A stretch of DNA of 56,267 nucleotides from Clostridia bacterium (lineage in GTDB: Bacteria > Bacillota > Clostridia > Christensenellales > Aristaeellaceae), in assembly GCA_017522345.1 (NCBI GenBank), contig JAFWZN010000015.1:1-56267 (forward strand). The letters run 5' to 3'. The notes under the pieces were generated by a model. That model had not been told where the DNA came from, did no database searches, and was given only the letters and a program-made list of their open reading frames with translations. Below are positions 8,423 through 16,212 of the stretch, one piece after another. The stretch's first letter is position 1, and the number at the start of each line of letters is the position of its first letter. The position numbers were made by a program, and so were the translations under genes.

Positions 8423-9266
8423 TTTGCATCTCCGCGGCAATCATGGTGTTTTTCATTAGCTCTGCAATGGTCATAGGCCCCACGCCGCCCGGAACAGGCG
8501 TAATCGGGCCGCAAACCTCGATCGCGGATTCAAAATCGACGTCGCCCACAATGCTTCCGTCTTCCATTCTGTTGATGCCTACGTCAATCACGCAGGCGCC
8601 CTCCTTGAGCATATCGCCCGTAACCGCCTTGGCGCGACCCATTGCGCTTACGACGATGTCGGCGTTTTTGAGGATCTCCTTCAAATTTTTCGTTTTCGAG
8701 TGACACACCGTCACCGTGCAGTTTTCGCGAAGAAGCATCATTGCAATGGGCTTTCCGACGATATTGCTTCTTCCGATCACAACCGCGTTTGCGCCGGCAA
8801 GCGGAACGTTCGCCCGTTTGATCAGCTCGATGCAGCCGGCAGGCGTGCAAGGCTCAAGCCTTGCGCCCGCGCGCATGAGCTCGCCCGCGTTCATCGGATG
8901 GAAGCCGTCCACATCCTTTTCGGGCGCAACGGCTCTGAGAACGTTTTCCTCGTTGATGCCCTTGGGAAGCGGAAGCTGCACGAGAATTCCGTTGATATCG
9001 GGATCGTTATTGAGCGCGCGGATTTCTGAAATCAATTCTTCTTCCGTAATCGAAGCGGAAAACTTCTTAGCGACAGAACGAATGCCTACCCAGCCGCAGG
9101 CCTTTTCCTTGGACGCAACATACACCTTGCTGGCGGGGTTGTCCCCGGCTAAAATCACGCAAAGCGCAGGCGCTTTTCCGTGTTTTAGGGTATATTCCTT
9201 AACGCGCGTTTTTACATCCGCGCGAACAAGCCTCGCGATTTCTTTTCCGTCAATCAAAGTATGCAT
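8415..9266 (-). CDS. folD: bifunctional methylenetetrahydrofolate dehydrogenase/cyclohydrolase FolD
   Basis: A 283-residue enzyme that interconverts 5,10-methylene-, methenyl- and 10-formyl-tetrahydrofolate in one-carbon metabolism. Landmarks are the YVASKEKACGWVGI catalytic lysine segment, GILVQLPLP, the NADP-binding GRSNIVGKP, and the C-terminal PVPGGVGPMT. The length is typical. It overlaps the upstream M22 gene by 13 bases and xseA by eight, fitting a single polycistronic message. Confidence 0.95.
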   Translation of the reverse strand: MHTLIDGKEIARLVRADVKTRVKEYTLKHGKAPALCVILAGDNPASKVYVASKEKACGWVGIRSVAKKFSASITEEELISEIRALNNDPDINGILVQLPLPKGINEENVLRAVAPEKDVDGFHPMNAGELMRAGARLEPCTPAGCIELIKRANVPLAGANAVVIGRSNIVGKPIAMMLLRENCTVTVCHSKTKNLKEILKNADIVVSAMGRAKAVTGDMLKEGACVIDVGINRMEDGSIVGDVDFESAIEVCGPITPVPGGVGPMTIAELMKNTMIAAEMQNA

Positions 9267-10228
9267 TCGTCTTTCCCCCTTCTCAGGTGATTTATAAGCA
9301 TTTCTTCGCCAATCAAAGCAACGCCGCAGGCATTGTCTCCCGACAGCTCCGGCTTCGCCCAGCAGATTTTCTGCGTAACGCCCTTTTTTCGGCAGCGCTC
9401 TTTTACGAGCTTTCGTAAAAGTCTGCTGGACGCAACGCCGCCCGCAAGCAGCGCCTGCTTTGCGCCGGTCTTTTCAAACGCGTCCATCAAAAGCCAGGTT
9501 ATGGCGCGCGCCAAATAGTTGTACACCTCGGCTGCAATATCTTCCTTTGACATTTCGCCCTTTTCGATCACGCGCATCGCATGCGCCTCCGCGCCTGAGA
9601 AGGAGCAATGCCCGTTTTTATGGGAAAGCGGGAAAAGCGATTTAGCCTGCCCGCGAACAGCCAATTCCTCCAGATGCGGACCCGCCGGGAAGGAAAGCCC
9701 CATTTTTACGCCCACGCGATCGACAAACTGCCCCGCGTGAAGATCGTCCGATCCGCCCACAAGCGATATATCCAGTTTATCATTTACAAGCAGTGTTTCC
9801 GTCGTTCCGCCCGACAAATGCATGGCGACAAACGCGCCTTCTCCGATTCCCGAATCCACCATCGCAGCGCGAACGTGCCCCTTCTGGTGGCAGGTTTCAA
9901 AAAACGGAACGCGCAGAATATGAGCAATGCTTTTTCCAAGCGAAACGCCCGCCAAAAACACAGGCATATAGCTTTCGTCAACGTCTCTTGGGCGGCTTGA
10001 AGCGCACACAGCGCAGATCTCTGCCTCCTCTGCTTCCTTCATAATGCCTTCGATCATTTGGGGAAGCGCGTTTACATGCTGAAACAGGCCTTCCGATTGG
10101 CGCAGACCTCTTTCGCCCTCTTTGACCTTAAGCAGCTTTCTCCAAGACGCAACGACACGCCCGTCACCCGCAAGGGCAACGGACGTGGTGTAGCAGCTTG
10201 TATCAATTCCAAGCACGAGGCGCGTCAT
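9254..10228 (-). CDS. TsaD/Kae1-like M22 family protein (TsaD paralogue)
   Basis: A 324-residue ASKHA-fold protein related to the tRNA threonylcarbamoyladenosine subunit TsaD. The fold begins LVLGIDTSCYTTSVAL. It keeps the metal-site spacing in CHQKGHVRAAM, the MHLSGGTTETLLV nucleotide loop and the terminal GDNACGVALIGEEM. It is more divergent than true TsaD: the usual HHxxH motif is reduced to HxxxH. Clostridia often carry this paralogue beside a separate canonical TsaD, whose presence cannot be checked here. It overlaps nusB by four bases. Actual t6A activity is uncertain. Confidence 0.75.
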   Translation of the reverse strand: MTRLVLGIDTSCYTTSVALAGDGRVVASWRKLLKVKEGERGLRQSEGLFQHVNALPQMIEGIMKEAEEAEICAVCASSRPRDVDESYMPVFLAGVSLGKSIAHILRVPFFETCHQKGHVRAAMVDSGIGEGAFVAMHLSGGTTETLLVNDKLDISLVGGSDDLHAGQFVDRVGVKMGLSFPAGPHLEELAVRGQAKSLFPLSHKNGHCSFSGAEAHAMRVIEKGEMSKEDIAAEVYNYLARAITWLLMDAFEKTGAKQALLAGGVASSRLLRKLVKERCRKKGVTQKICWAKPELSGDNACGVALIGEEMLINHLRRGKDECIL

Positions 10229-10623
10229 ACTTCTTCGCCTCTTGTTATGCTTCCGAGAATGCCGTTGATAAATGTACCCGCTTTATCGGTCGAATACGTA
10301 TTTGCCAGTTCCACAGCTTCACTGATCGCGACGCCCTTAGGAACGGAGGCAAACAGCATTTCATATACCGCAACGCGCAGGATGGAAAGATCCACGCGGC
10401 TGATGCGCTCAATCGGCCAGCCGATCGCGTACTTTTCGATTTTTGCGTCGATATCCGCCTTGTTCTCCATAACGCCGGCGACAAGGCCGTCTACATAATC
10501 CGCTTCCGATTCATCGGGCTTGATTTCAAGAAGCCCGAGACGCGTATCCTCTCCGCCGTCTCCGCCAAGCTCCCACTCGTATACCAGCTGCATCGCGCGT
10601 GCACGCGCTACGGATCTTTTCAT
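10225..10623 (-). CDS. nusB: transcription antitermination factor NusB
   Basis: A 132-residue all-helical protein. It starts SVARARAMQLVYEWEL and ends with the conserved AISEAVELANTYSTDKAGTF region. NusB binds boxA RNA with NusE to form the rRNA antitermination complex. It sits directly downstream of the asp23/amaP pair and overlaps the following TsaD-like gene by four bases, the usual Clostridia order. Confidence 0.93.
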   Translation of the reverse strand: MKRSVARARAMQLVYEWELGGDGGEDTRLGLLEIKPDESEADYVDGLVAGVMENKADIDAKIEKYAIGWPIERISRVDLSILRVAVYEMLFASVPKGVAISEAVELANTYSTDKAGTFINGILGSITRGEEV

Positions 10624-10655
10624 TTAAACGTACATCCCCGTTTCCGTATGTTTAT

Positions 10656-11327
10656 TTATTCCTGTTCGGTTTCAATCACTTCATTGGGTTCAAGCGTTTC
10701 TAAAGCCGCATTCTCCGCCGGTTCCTCAGAAGTCTCTTCGGCCTTTTCTTCGTTGCTTCCATTCGACCAAGGCATGATCATGCCCTCTCTGTTTTCCGGC
10801 ACATTGATTCCGGAAATAATTACGCTGACGCCGCTTAAACGGATGCCGTTGACTTCTTCAAGCTGCTTGCGGATATTTAACTGCATCTCATGCGTAACGG
10901 AGGCGATATTGGCGCTCATGTCAACCGTCAGATTGACCTTAACATCCAGCGCGAGATCCTTGTACTCTGTGGCGATTGAGACGTCGGCTACGCCGTCCGG
11001 CTGACCGATAATGCTTTTGACGATTTCATCCAGCGTTTCTTTTTTGATGAGCACAACGTCGTTTTGGGTACCCTCCAGCGTAACCATGTTTACGTTCGCC
11101 GCACGATAGCCCCTGTAGACAATGATAAACGCCCAGGCGCACATGCCGCCCAGCGCAAAAAGGATAATCAGAAGGATAACGAGAAGCGCGGCGGAAGCAG
11201 ACGCGGCCTTACTGAGAAGTTCAAATACCCGCGCTCCAAGCGTCTCAAGAACCGACAAAACAACACCGGCAAGGCCAAAGCACGCAGTCGCCATTAAAAC
11301 CGTACGCTTTAAACTCTTCATCTTCAT
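10656..11327 (-). CDS. amaP: alkaline shock response membrane anchor protein AmaP
   Basis: A 223-residue protein with two N-terminal transmembrane helices (about 10-32 and 43-70). A cytoplasmic Asp23-related domain follows, and then a Glu-rich C-terminal tail. In Staphylococcus aureus AmaP tethers Asp23 to the membrane, and the pairing with an asp23 gene just upstream supports the same role. An alternative label is a second DUF322/Asp23-family protein. A 34-base gap separates the two genes. Confidence 0.8.
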   Translation of the reverse strand: MKMKSLKRTVLMATACFGLAGVVLSVLETLGARVFELLSKAASASAALLVILLIILFALGGMCAWAFIIVYRGYRAANVNMVTLEGTQNDVVLIKKETLDEIVKSIIGQPDGVADVSIATEYKDLALDVKVNLTVDMSANIASVTHEMQLNIRKQLEEVNGIRLSGVSVIISGINVPENREGMIMPWSNGSNEEKAEETSEEPAENAALETLEPNEVIETEQE

Positions 11328-11361
11328 TGATCCTACCTTCTTTCCCCTTTGTTATCTGTTT

Positions 11362-11934
11362 TTATTTCTGTTCAGATTCTTCCTTTTGAGTTTCCTCGTC
11401 TTCTACGTCTTCAAGCTCCAAAACGAACTCGTCCTCGTCCTTTTCTTCCGGCTTCTTCTCCTCAGCCGCATCGATTGCGGGCGAGGCAGGCTGCTTTTCA
11501 AGCAGCTTTCTTTGCGTCATTTCAAGCTCTGCGACGGCGCGGTTTTCTCTTTCAAAGCTCACGCCCTGAACGTGAACGTCGACAGACTTCACATTCATGC
11601 CGGTCATGGTTTCGATGGCCTTCTTGACGTTTTCCTGAATATCGCTCGCCACCTCGGGCACGGGGAATCCGTACTCCACGATGATGGTGACGTTTACGGT
11701 TACGTCGTTTCCGGAAACGTCCACTTTAATGCCGCGGGTGAGATTTTTGGAATTGCTCTGCGCCTTGCGCGAAAACATATCAACAAAGCTGCCGCTACCG
11801 CCGACCGTGTTGGCAACGCCTTCCACTTCCGTCACGGCAAGGCCGGCAATTGTCGCCAAAACATCGGATACGAAATAAACCGATCCGTTGGAAGTTGCAT
11901 CCAGCCTAACATCGGACATGTTGTTCTCAGCCAT
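11362..11934 (-). CDS. Asp23/Gls24 family envelope stress response protein
   Basis: A 190-residue soluble protein with the Asp23 domain at about residues 15-135: VYFVSDVLATIAGLAVTEVEGV, then KVDVSGNDVTVNVTI and VQENVKKAIETMTGM-like segments. A highly acidic Glu/Asp/Lys tail of about 45 residues follows. The family associates with the inner membrane face through AmaP and influences cell-wall stress homeostasis. An ideal AAGGAGG precedes the ATG. It is the first gene of its own transcript, behind the promoter at 11989-12018. Confidence 0.88.
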   Translation of the reverse strand: MAENNMSDVRLDATSNGSVYFVSDVLATIAGLAVTEVEGVANTVGGSGSFVDMFSRKAQSNSKNLTRGIKVDVSGNDVTVNVTIIVEYGFPVPEVASDIQENVKKAIETMTGMNVKSVDVHVQGVSFERENRAVAELEMTQRKLLEKQPASPAIDAAEEKKPEEKDEDEFVLELEDVEDEETQKEESEQK

Positions 11935-11988
11935 AAGTGATCCTCCTTGAAAAGCGATAATCGCGTAAGGGGCACAAACCTACCCCAC

Positions 11989-12018
11989 TGTATACTGATT
12001 ATATCAGACTTTTGTCAA
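11989..12018 (-). promoter_or_regulatory. promoter region of the asp23-amaP-nusB operon
   Basis: On the minus strand a perfect TTGACA (12013-12018) is followed after 18 bases by TATACA (11989-11994). A perfect TATAAT with extended TG lies between them (11998-12003). The true -10 cannot be chosen by eye. The block separates the sporulation operon from the vegetative genes downstream. Confidence 0.6.
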
Positions 12019-12057
12019 AAACGCAAACAGTTTATGCGTAAAAAACGCCGATAGTTT

Positions 12058-12540
12058 CTAAACCCCAATAATCTTTACGTTTCCGGCGGTCTGCCCAGTC
12101 TCGCGCAGCACAAGATCCAGAATGAACGCGCACTCATTTTTGTCGTCGGCGCCCGTTTTCAAAACGACGTTCACGCTCCCCGCATGCACCGTTACAACCG
12201 CGTCCTCATGCCCGCGCATTTTGAGAATTCCTTCGATGGTCGTTTCCGCCTCCATCTGCCTTCCCATTTCATTAAGCGCTCGGGCTGCCTCCAAGCGCGT
12301 TTCCTCATTCACCCCGGGATCGTTCATAAGCTGCGTAAGCTGAACCGTTTCAAGCTCCCGAACGCGCGTGCGTTCCAATCGGAATTCCTCAAACACATTC
12401 GTTTTTACGCTCGCCGCAACGGACATATCTTCAAACGCCGCCGGCGAATCATTGGCCGCCCAGGAAAAAAACATGGCTGCAAGCACAGCCGCCGCTGAAA
12501 ACATGAACCCGATTCCCTCTATGATTCTTTCCCACTTCAT
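12058..12540 (-). CDS. spoIIIAH: stage III sporulation protein AH
   Basis: A 160-residue protein with one N-terminal transmembrane helix (about 8-28), a helical segment and a C-terminal ring-building (YscJ/FliF-like) domain with AVVTVHAGSVNVVLK. In Bacillus subtilis the SpoIIIAH ring faces SpoIIQ across the intermembrane space. The ATG at 12540 overlaps the spoIIIAG stop by four bases. The frame extends further upstream, but only as out-of-frame reading of spoIIIAG. It is somewhat shorter than the usual 210-220 residues. Confidence 0.88.
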   Translation of the reverse strand: MKWERIIEGIGFMFSAAAVLAAMFFSWAANDSPAAFEDMSVAASVKTNVFEEFRLERTRVRELETVQLTQLMNDPGVNEETRLEAARALNEMGRQMEAETTIEGILKMRGHEDAVVTVHAGSVNVVLKTGADDKNECAFILDLVLRETGQTAGNVKIIGV

Positions 12541-12893
12541 CTCCCGGCCTCCTCCATCGGCACTACATGAATCCGTTCGTTGTCTATATTCAAAAGCGCG
12601 CGCGCCGCATCCTGCACCCGCAGCCGAACACGAATGTCGTCCGCACCCTCGCATACGATGAGAACCCCGGTCACCGCGCCGTCCTCTTCATTAATCATCA
12701 CATAAACGTCGCCTGCGCCCGCAAGTTTTTGAATTATGCGTTCCATTCTGATTTCCATATCCGTCTTTACGTTGCCCTCATCGCGTCTTGACGATACAAA
12801 AAGAACGCATAAAAGCAAAAGCGCCGCTAAAAGCGCCCATCCGCCTGCGCCGGACTTCAGAAATGCCTTGCCTTTTCCGCCTGCGAACACCAT
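12537..12893 (-). CDS. spoIIIAG: stage III sporulation protein AG (short form)
   Basis: About 118 residues: a transmembrane helix (about 20-38) and a compact ring-building domain. MERIIQKLAGAGDVYVMIN is followed after only a short turn by TGVLIVCEGADD and the terminal AARALLNID repeat. Family members usually exceed 200 residues because a long insertion lies between these two blocks. Here it is missing. The ATG at 12893 has GGTGG upstream. A GTG at 12905 that overlaps the spoIIIAF stop is possible but lacks a ribosome site. Confidence 0.85.
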   Translation of the reverse strand: MVFAGGKGKAFLKSGAGGWALLAALLLLCVLFVSSRRDEGNVKTDMEIRMERIIQKLAGAGDVYVMINEEDGAVTGVLIVCEGADDIRVRLRVQDAARALLNIDNERIHVVPMEEAGR

Positions 12894-12904
12894 TTCGCCA
12901 CCCA

Positions 12905-13066
12905 CTATAAAAAATTCAGAAGCGTTTCACGCAAAAAAGCCGCGATCATGCAGATCCCCAAAAGTCCCATAATCATCCTGACGGATGCGCGCGCGTTTCC
13001 TTCCGGCATAAGGGCGCTCAAAGCGCTGCTGACAAGCACCAGACATAAAAACGCGCGCATCCTCAT
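12905..13066 (-). CDS. spoIIIAF: stage III sporulation protein AF, N-terminal membrane hairpin only
   Basis: A 53-residue membrane protein in the exact spoIIIAF slot, 14 bases after spoIIIAE. Two helices flank LMPEGNARASVRMIMGLL, which matches the conserved LLP...R..V...GLL joint at the start of SpoIIIAF. The soluble ring-like domain that normally follows (over 100 residues) is absent: the stop codon abuts spoIIIAG. The upstream extension of this frame to 13297 overlaps spoIIIAE and is not believable. The call rests on position and on this joint motif. Confidence 0.7.
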   Translation of the reverse strand: MRMRAFLCLVLVSSALSALMPEGNARASVRMIMGLLGICMIAAFLRETLLNFL

Positions 13067-13080
13067 ATCACCTGTCCCTT

Positions 13081-14175
13081 CTAAAAAAGAGCCCGTCTTC
13101 CGATTCCGACAAAAACGCCCGCATACATAACCGCCATACACAAAGACGCCAAAATCAGAGAAAACATTAAAGAAAAAACACCCGAAAAGCTGTCCGCAAG
13201 ATTTGTCGTTTCCTTGTCCGAAACGCACTGAACAATCGCCGAAAGCGCGCGAAGCCCCCACATGGCAAGGAAAACGTCGATTGCAGGCATCAAACACGCG
13301 CTCACAAGCGCAATCACGCCCGTAACGCCCGCCGCGCTTTTCACAAGCTGCGCGCTGCCTGTGATGGATTCCATTTTGCCCGCGATATCGCTTCCGACAA
13401 TCGGAATCAGGCTGTCTGCAGCAAATTTGAGTCCCTTTAAAAACGCGCCGTCATACGCGCCCGCAATCGCGCCGCCTGTGGACATAAAAAATAAAAATAC
13501 GCTGACAATTACGCCGATTAACCATTTGAACATCGATCTGACCGTGTCCGTCAGCTTCCCAAGCGGCAAATCGCTGACGGCTCCGGCAAGGCACAGGCAG
13601 GCCAGCGCTTCCAATATCCGAAACGCGCCCTTTTGAAAATACGTGGAAAGCGCGCCCGCCACAAACGCGCCAAGCGGCGTAATGAATGCGGACGTATGCG
13701 CGTCGCCCGTAAGCGCGATAACCGAAACAAATATCGGCGTAAGCGCGTCAATGAGCGACGCAATCCGTTCAATCGCTTCCTTCGCCAAAGCAAAAAACAC
13801 GCTGATTTCCTTATACATAGATAAGGCGACAATCAAGTGAATCGCTAAATGAGCGCCTTTTGCGTTTTTTCCCTCCGGCGTCAGCCTTTTAAAAAACGCC
13901 GTCATCAGCATAAAGAACGCAGCCTTGGTAAGGAACTTTGAAACGCTTCCCACCCTGCCGTATACCGCGCCCGTCACTTTGTCCATCACTTGCCCGGGCT
14001 CAATTGAAAATTCTCCCGACATAATTTCCGTAAAGATTTGCCTTAAATCGATCATCTCCGCTTCATAGGTCAATTGCGCCTGAATATGAGAAAAATCGAT
14101 CGCCTGTCCCGCTTCGCAAAGCGCCGAAAACGCAAACGCAAAAATGGCAAGCATACACAAAAACACTTTTCTCAT
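13081..14175 (-). CDS. spoIIIAE: stage III sporulation protein AE
   Basis: A 364-residue polytopic membrane protein with an N-terminal signal-like segment and about seven further hydrophobic helices. It is a component of the SpoIIIA-SpoIIQ channel linking mother cell and forespore. Conserved-looking features include EIMSGEFSIEPGQVMDKVT near the start and PIVGSDIAGKMESITGSAQL in the middle. The start overlaps the spoIIIAD stop by four bases. Length is near the family norm. Confidence 0.9.
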   Translation of the reverse strand: MRKVFLCMLAIFAFAFSALCEAGQAIDFSHIQAQLTYEAEMIDLRQIFTEIMSGEFSIEPGQVMDKVTGAVYGRVGSVSKFLTKAAFFMLMTAFFKRLTPEGKNAKGAHLAIHLIVALSMYKEISVFFALAKEAIERIASLIDALTPIFVSVIALTGDAHTSAFITPLGAFVAGALSTYFQKGAFRILEALACLCLAGAVSDLPLGKLTDTVRSMFKWLIGVIVSVFLFFMSTGGAIAGAYDGAFLKGLKFAADSLIPIVGSDIAGKMESITGSAQLVKSAAGVTGVIALVSACLMPAIDVFLAMWGLRALSAIVQCVSDKETTNLADSFSGVFSLMFSLILASLCMAVMYAGVFVGIGRRALF

Positions 14176-14555
14176 GCGCCAAGCCCCATGATTTCATTGA
14201 GCGCCCGCATCATTAAAGGCGCCGTCAGCGCCATCAGCGTAAGCCTGACCGCCATGTCCACCCGCTGCGCAAGCGAGCCTTCTCCCGCGTCCCTGCACAA
14301 TTGCGCCGCGTATTCACCCGCAATCGCAATGCCCGAAACCTTCACAATCAAAAGCGCGTCCTCTGCCTCCACTCTTGCCATGCTTAATGCGTTTTTGACC
14401 ATATCCACAACTTCTCTAAGCTCGTCAAGAGACAAAACGCATGCAAAAACGCCCGCCGCCAGCGCAACCGTCATAGCGATTTCCGGGCGCGACGACTTTA
14501 AAAACAGGCACATAACCGCAGCCGCCACGCACATGACGGCAACCTTAATCGCCAT
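14172..14555 (-). CDS. spoIIIAD: stage III sporulation protein AD
   Basis: A 127-residue membrane protein with four hydrophobic segments. It carries the KVSGIAIAGEYAAQLCRDAGEGSLAQRVD-type segment (residues about 70-100) and the ending ALNEIMG that characterise SpoIIIAD. It is an integral part of the SpoIIIA channel. It sits six bases after spoIIIAC and overlaps spoIIIAE. Confidence 0.9.
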   Translation of the reverse strand: MAIKVAVMCVAAAVMCLFLKSSRPEIAMTVALAAGVFACVLSLDELREVVDMVKNALSMARVEAEDALLIVKVSGIAIAGEYAAQLCRDAGEGSLAQRVDMAVRLTLMALTAPLMMRALNEIMGLGA

Positions 14556-14561
14556 TATGCT

Positions 14562-14759
14562 TTAGTACAGGCTGAACATCTGCCGGACCGAAGAAAAAAA
14601 GTCCGACATCAGCCCGACCACATACATAACCACCACAATCAGCCCGGCCAGCGTCGCAAGCGTTGCAATATCCTCGCGTCCGGCATTTTTCAGCAGTTGA
14701 TTTACAATCGTAAGCATGATTCCGAAGGCCGCAATCCGAAACACGAGATCGACATCCAT
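14562..14759 (-). CDS. spoIIIAC: stage III sporulation protein AC
   Basis: A 65-residue protein with two transmembrane helices. It begins MDVDLVFRIAAFGIMLTIVN and has LLKNAGREDIATLATLAGLI in the loop and second helix, the typical SpoIIIAC pattern. It is the smallest membrane subunit of the mother cell-forespore channel. Twelve bases separate it from spoIIIAB. Confidence 0.92.
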   Translation of the reverse strand: MDVDLVFRIAAFGIMLTIVNQLLKNAGREDIATLATLAGLIVVVMYVVGLMSDFFSSVRQMFSLY

Positions 14760-14771
14760 TTACGCATCCTC

Positions 14772-15260
14772 CTACGCAAGAAATATAACCGCGCACAAGC
14801 CCGTCAGCGCGCCAAGCGAAGTATACAGCTTCATTTTCTCCTGTCCTTCCCTGCGCCTTTTTTCTTCAATGGCTTTAAGGTCGTTAAGCGCCCGCTCATA
14901 TTCCTTCTCCTGCTCCTGCCTTCCAAGGCTTTCAAGCGAATCAAACAGCATCGTAACAAGCGCGTTTTCTTCGGGCAGATCTTCGCCCGCGCCGCCGGAC
15001 TTTTCCCACGCCTTGCTAAGCGTCATGCTTTCATCCTCTTTCATAATAGTTAGCATCCTTGAAAACGCCTCTCCTTCAAGCGTCAAAAGCGCTTCGTTTG
15101 CGTTAAGTCTTTTTTCTCTCGTCCTGTATTTGAGCTTCTTGATATCCTCCTGAAGCAGGCGGAGCCGATCCGCGGTATGGACGAGCCTAAGCGCCGCCCA
15201 TCTTCCCGCATATGCGAAAAGCGCAACCGCTATGGCTCCGATAATGATTTTTTGTTCCAT
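14772..15260 (-). CDS. spoIIIAB: stage III sporulation protein AB
   Basis: A 162-residue protein with a membrane helix at each end and a helical cytoplasmic middle. The middle includes LQEDIKKLKYRTREKRLNANEAL, split by charged residues, and the ending LGALTGLCAVIFL. The fold resembles type II secretion F proteins. The start overlaps spoIIIAA by 31 bases, which suggests translational coupling. Confidence 0.9.
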   Translation of the reverse strand: MEQKIIIGAIAVALFAYAGRWAALRLVHTADRLRLLQEDIKKLKYRTREKRLNANEALLTLEGEAFSRMLTIMKEDESMTLSKAWEKSGGAGEDLPEENALVTMLFDSLESLGRQEQEKEYERALNDLKAIEEKRRREGQEKMKLYTSLGALTGLCAVIFLA

Positions 15261-16129
15261 TTTCCCTCCGAAAAAACATACACTGCCTTGATGTTTCCGG
15301 GATCGTCGCCAAGCACGCAGGCATTTTGAAATATGCCCGATGAAAGAATCCGCCCGATCGTTTTTCTTGAAAGCGCGTCCGAAACGGAAGATGCGTGCGC
15401 GCTTGCCAGCACAGAAACGCCCATCCTCGCCGCCTCCGAAATCGCCTGCGCATCCTGAACGGATCCAATTTCGTCTGCCGCAATCACGTCCGGCGCCATG
15501 CTTCGAATCAGCATCCCAATTGCCTGCGCCTTATCAATTCCTTCGCATACGTCCGTTCTTGCGCCTGCGTCCAGCTGCGCCTCGCCGTTTCTTACAGCGG
15601 CGATTTCGCCTCTTTCATCCACAACGGAAACTTCCTTCCCCGCCTCCGACAGCCGGCGGCAGGCGTCTCGGATCAGCGTCGTTTTCCCCATTCCCGGCGG
15701 CGACAAAACAATGGTGCTGAAAACGCGCCCGTCCCTTAAAAGAAACGGCATAAGCCTTTCCGCGCAGCCTTTTACCGAACGGGCGATTCGAATAAGAAGA
15801 CTTGTCGGCGTTACCATACGCGTTTTTCCATCTTCCTTTGTAAATTTCCCGGAAACGCCCACGCGAACGCCGTAGGGCAGCGTAAAATACCCTTGGCCCA
15901 GCTCGTCCTCCCACGCATAGACCGAATGATTGAGCATGCGCGAGATAAGCGCAAAAAGTTCATTCGGCGTTACGATCTGACCGGCTTCCCCTTCTCCGCC
16001 CATCCAGCGAATCTTTGTCCTTCGTCCCGTCCGAACCCGGATCTCCGTCGGCGTATTTTTTGAAAACGCTTCCATTTCCGCCCGTTCATCGGCTTTAAAA
16101 TACCGAAGAACCTCCTTAAAAACATCCAT
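15230..16129 (-). CDS. spoIIIAA: stage III sporulation protein AA (secretion ATPase-like)
   Basis: A 299-residue cytoplasmic ATPase related to type II/IV secretion ATPases, thought to energise the SpoIIIA channel. Walker A is SPPGMGKTTLIRD. Downstream are VVDERGEIAAV, the Walker B-like DVIAADEIGS and the ASAHASS segment. AAGAGGG precedes the ATG. It is the first gene of the spoIIIA operon. The only gap for a promoter is the terminator-bearing stretch before it. Confidence 0.92.
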   Translation of the reverse strand: MDVFKEVLRYFKADERAEMEAFSKNTPTEIRVRTGRRTKIRWMGGEGEAGQIVTPNELFALISRMLNHSVYAWEDELGQGYFTLPYGVRVGVSGKFTKEDGKTRMVTPTSLLIRIARSVKGCAERLMPFLLRDGRVFSTIVLSPPGMGKTTLIRDACRRLSEAGKEVSVVDERGEIAAVRNGEAQLDAGARTDVCEGIDKAQAIGMLIRSMAPDVIAADEIGSVQDAQAISEAARMGVSVLASAHASSVSDALSRKTIGRILSSGIFQNACVLGDDPGNIKAVYVFSEGKWNKKSLSEP

Positions 16130-16147
16130 CCGCGCCCTCTTAACATG

Positions 16148-16188
16148 AAAAAACCGCTTTTACTGAATGATATGATCAGTAAAAGCGG
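16148..16188 (-). terminator. intrinsic terminator after the DUF402 gene
   Basis: A perfect 13-bp stem (CCGCTTTTACTGA 54-66 with its complement 76-88 of this hundred) has a 9-nt loop. Six T follow on the minus strand (16148-16153). It closes the capA-LysM-mutY-DUF402 transcript only 19 bases before spoIIIAA. Confidence 0.88.
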
Positions 16189-16212
16189 CGCATGCCGGAA
16201 AAGAAGCATTTT

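Noticed and set aside
12541..12654. N-terminal extension of spoIIIAH
   Set aside because: The 38 residues overlap spoIIIAG in another frame, and the ATG overlap start at 12540 is normal for the operon.
13067..13297. Upstream part of the open frame containing spoIIIAF
   Set aside because: It lies within spoIIIAE in another frame, looks unlike any protein (Cys/Gly/Phe-rich) and lacks a start signal.
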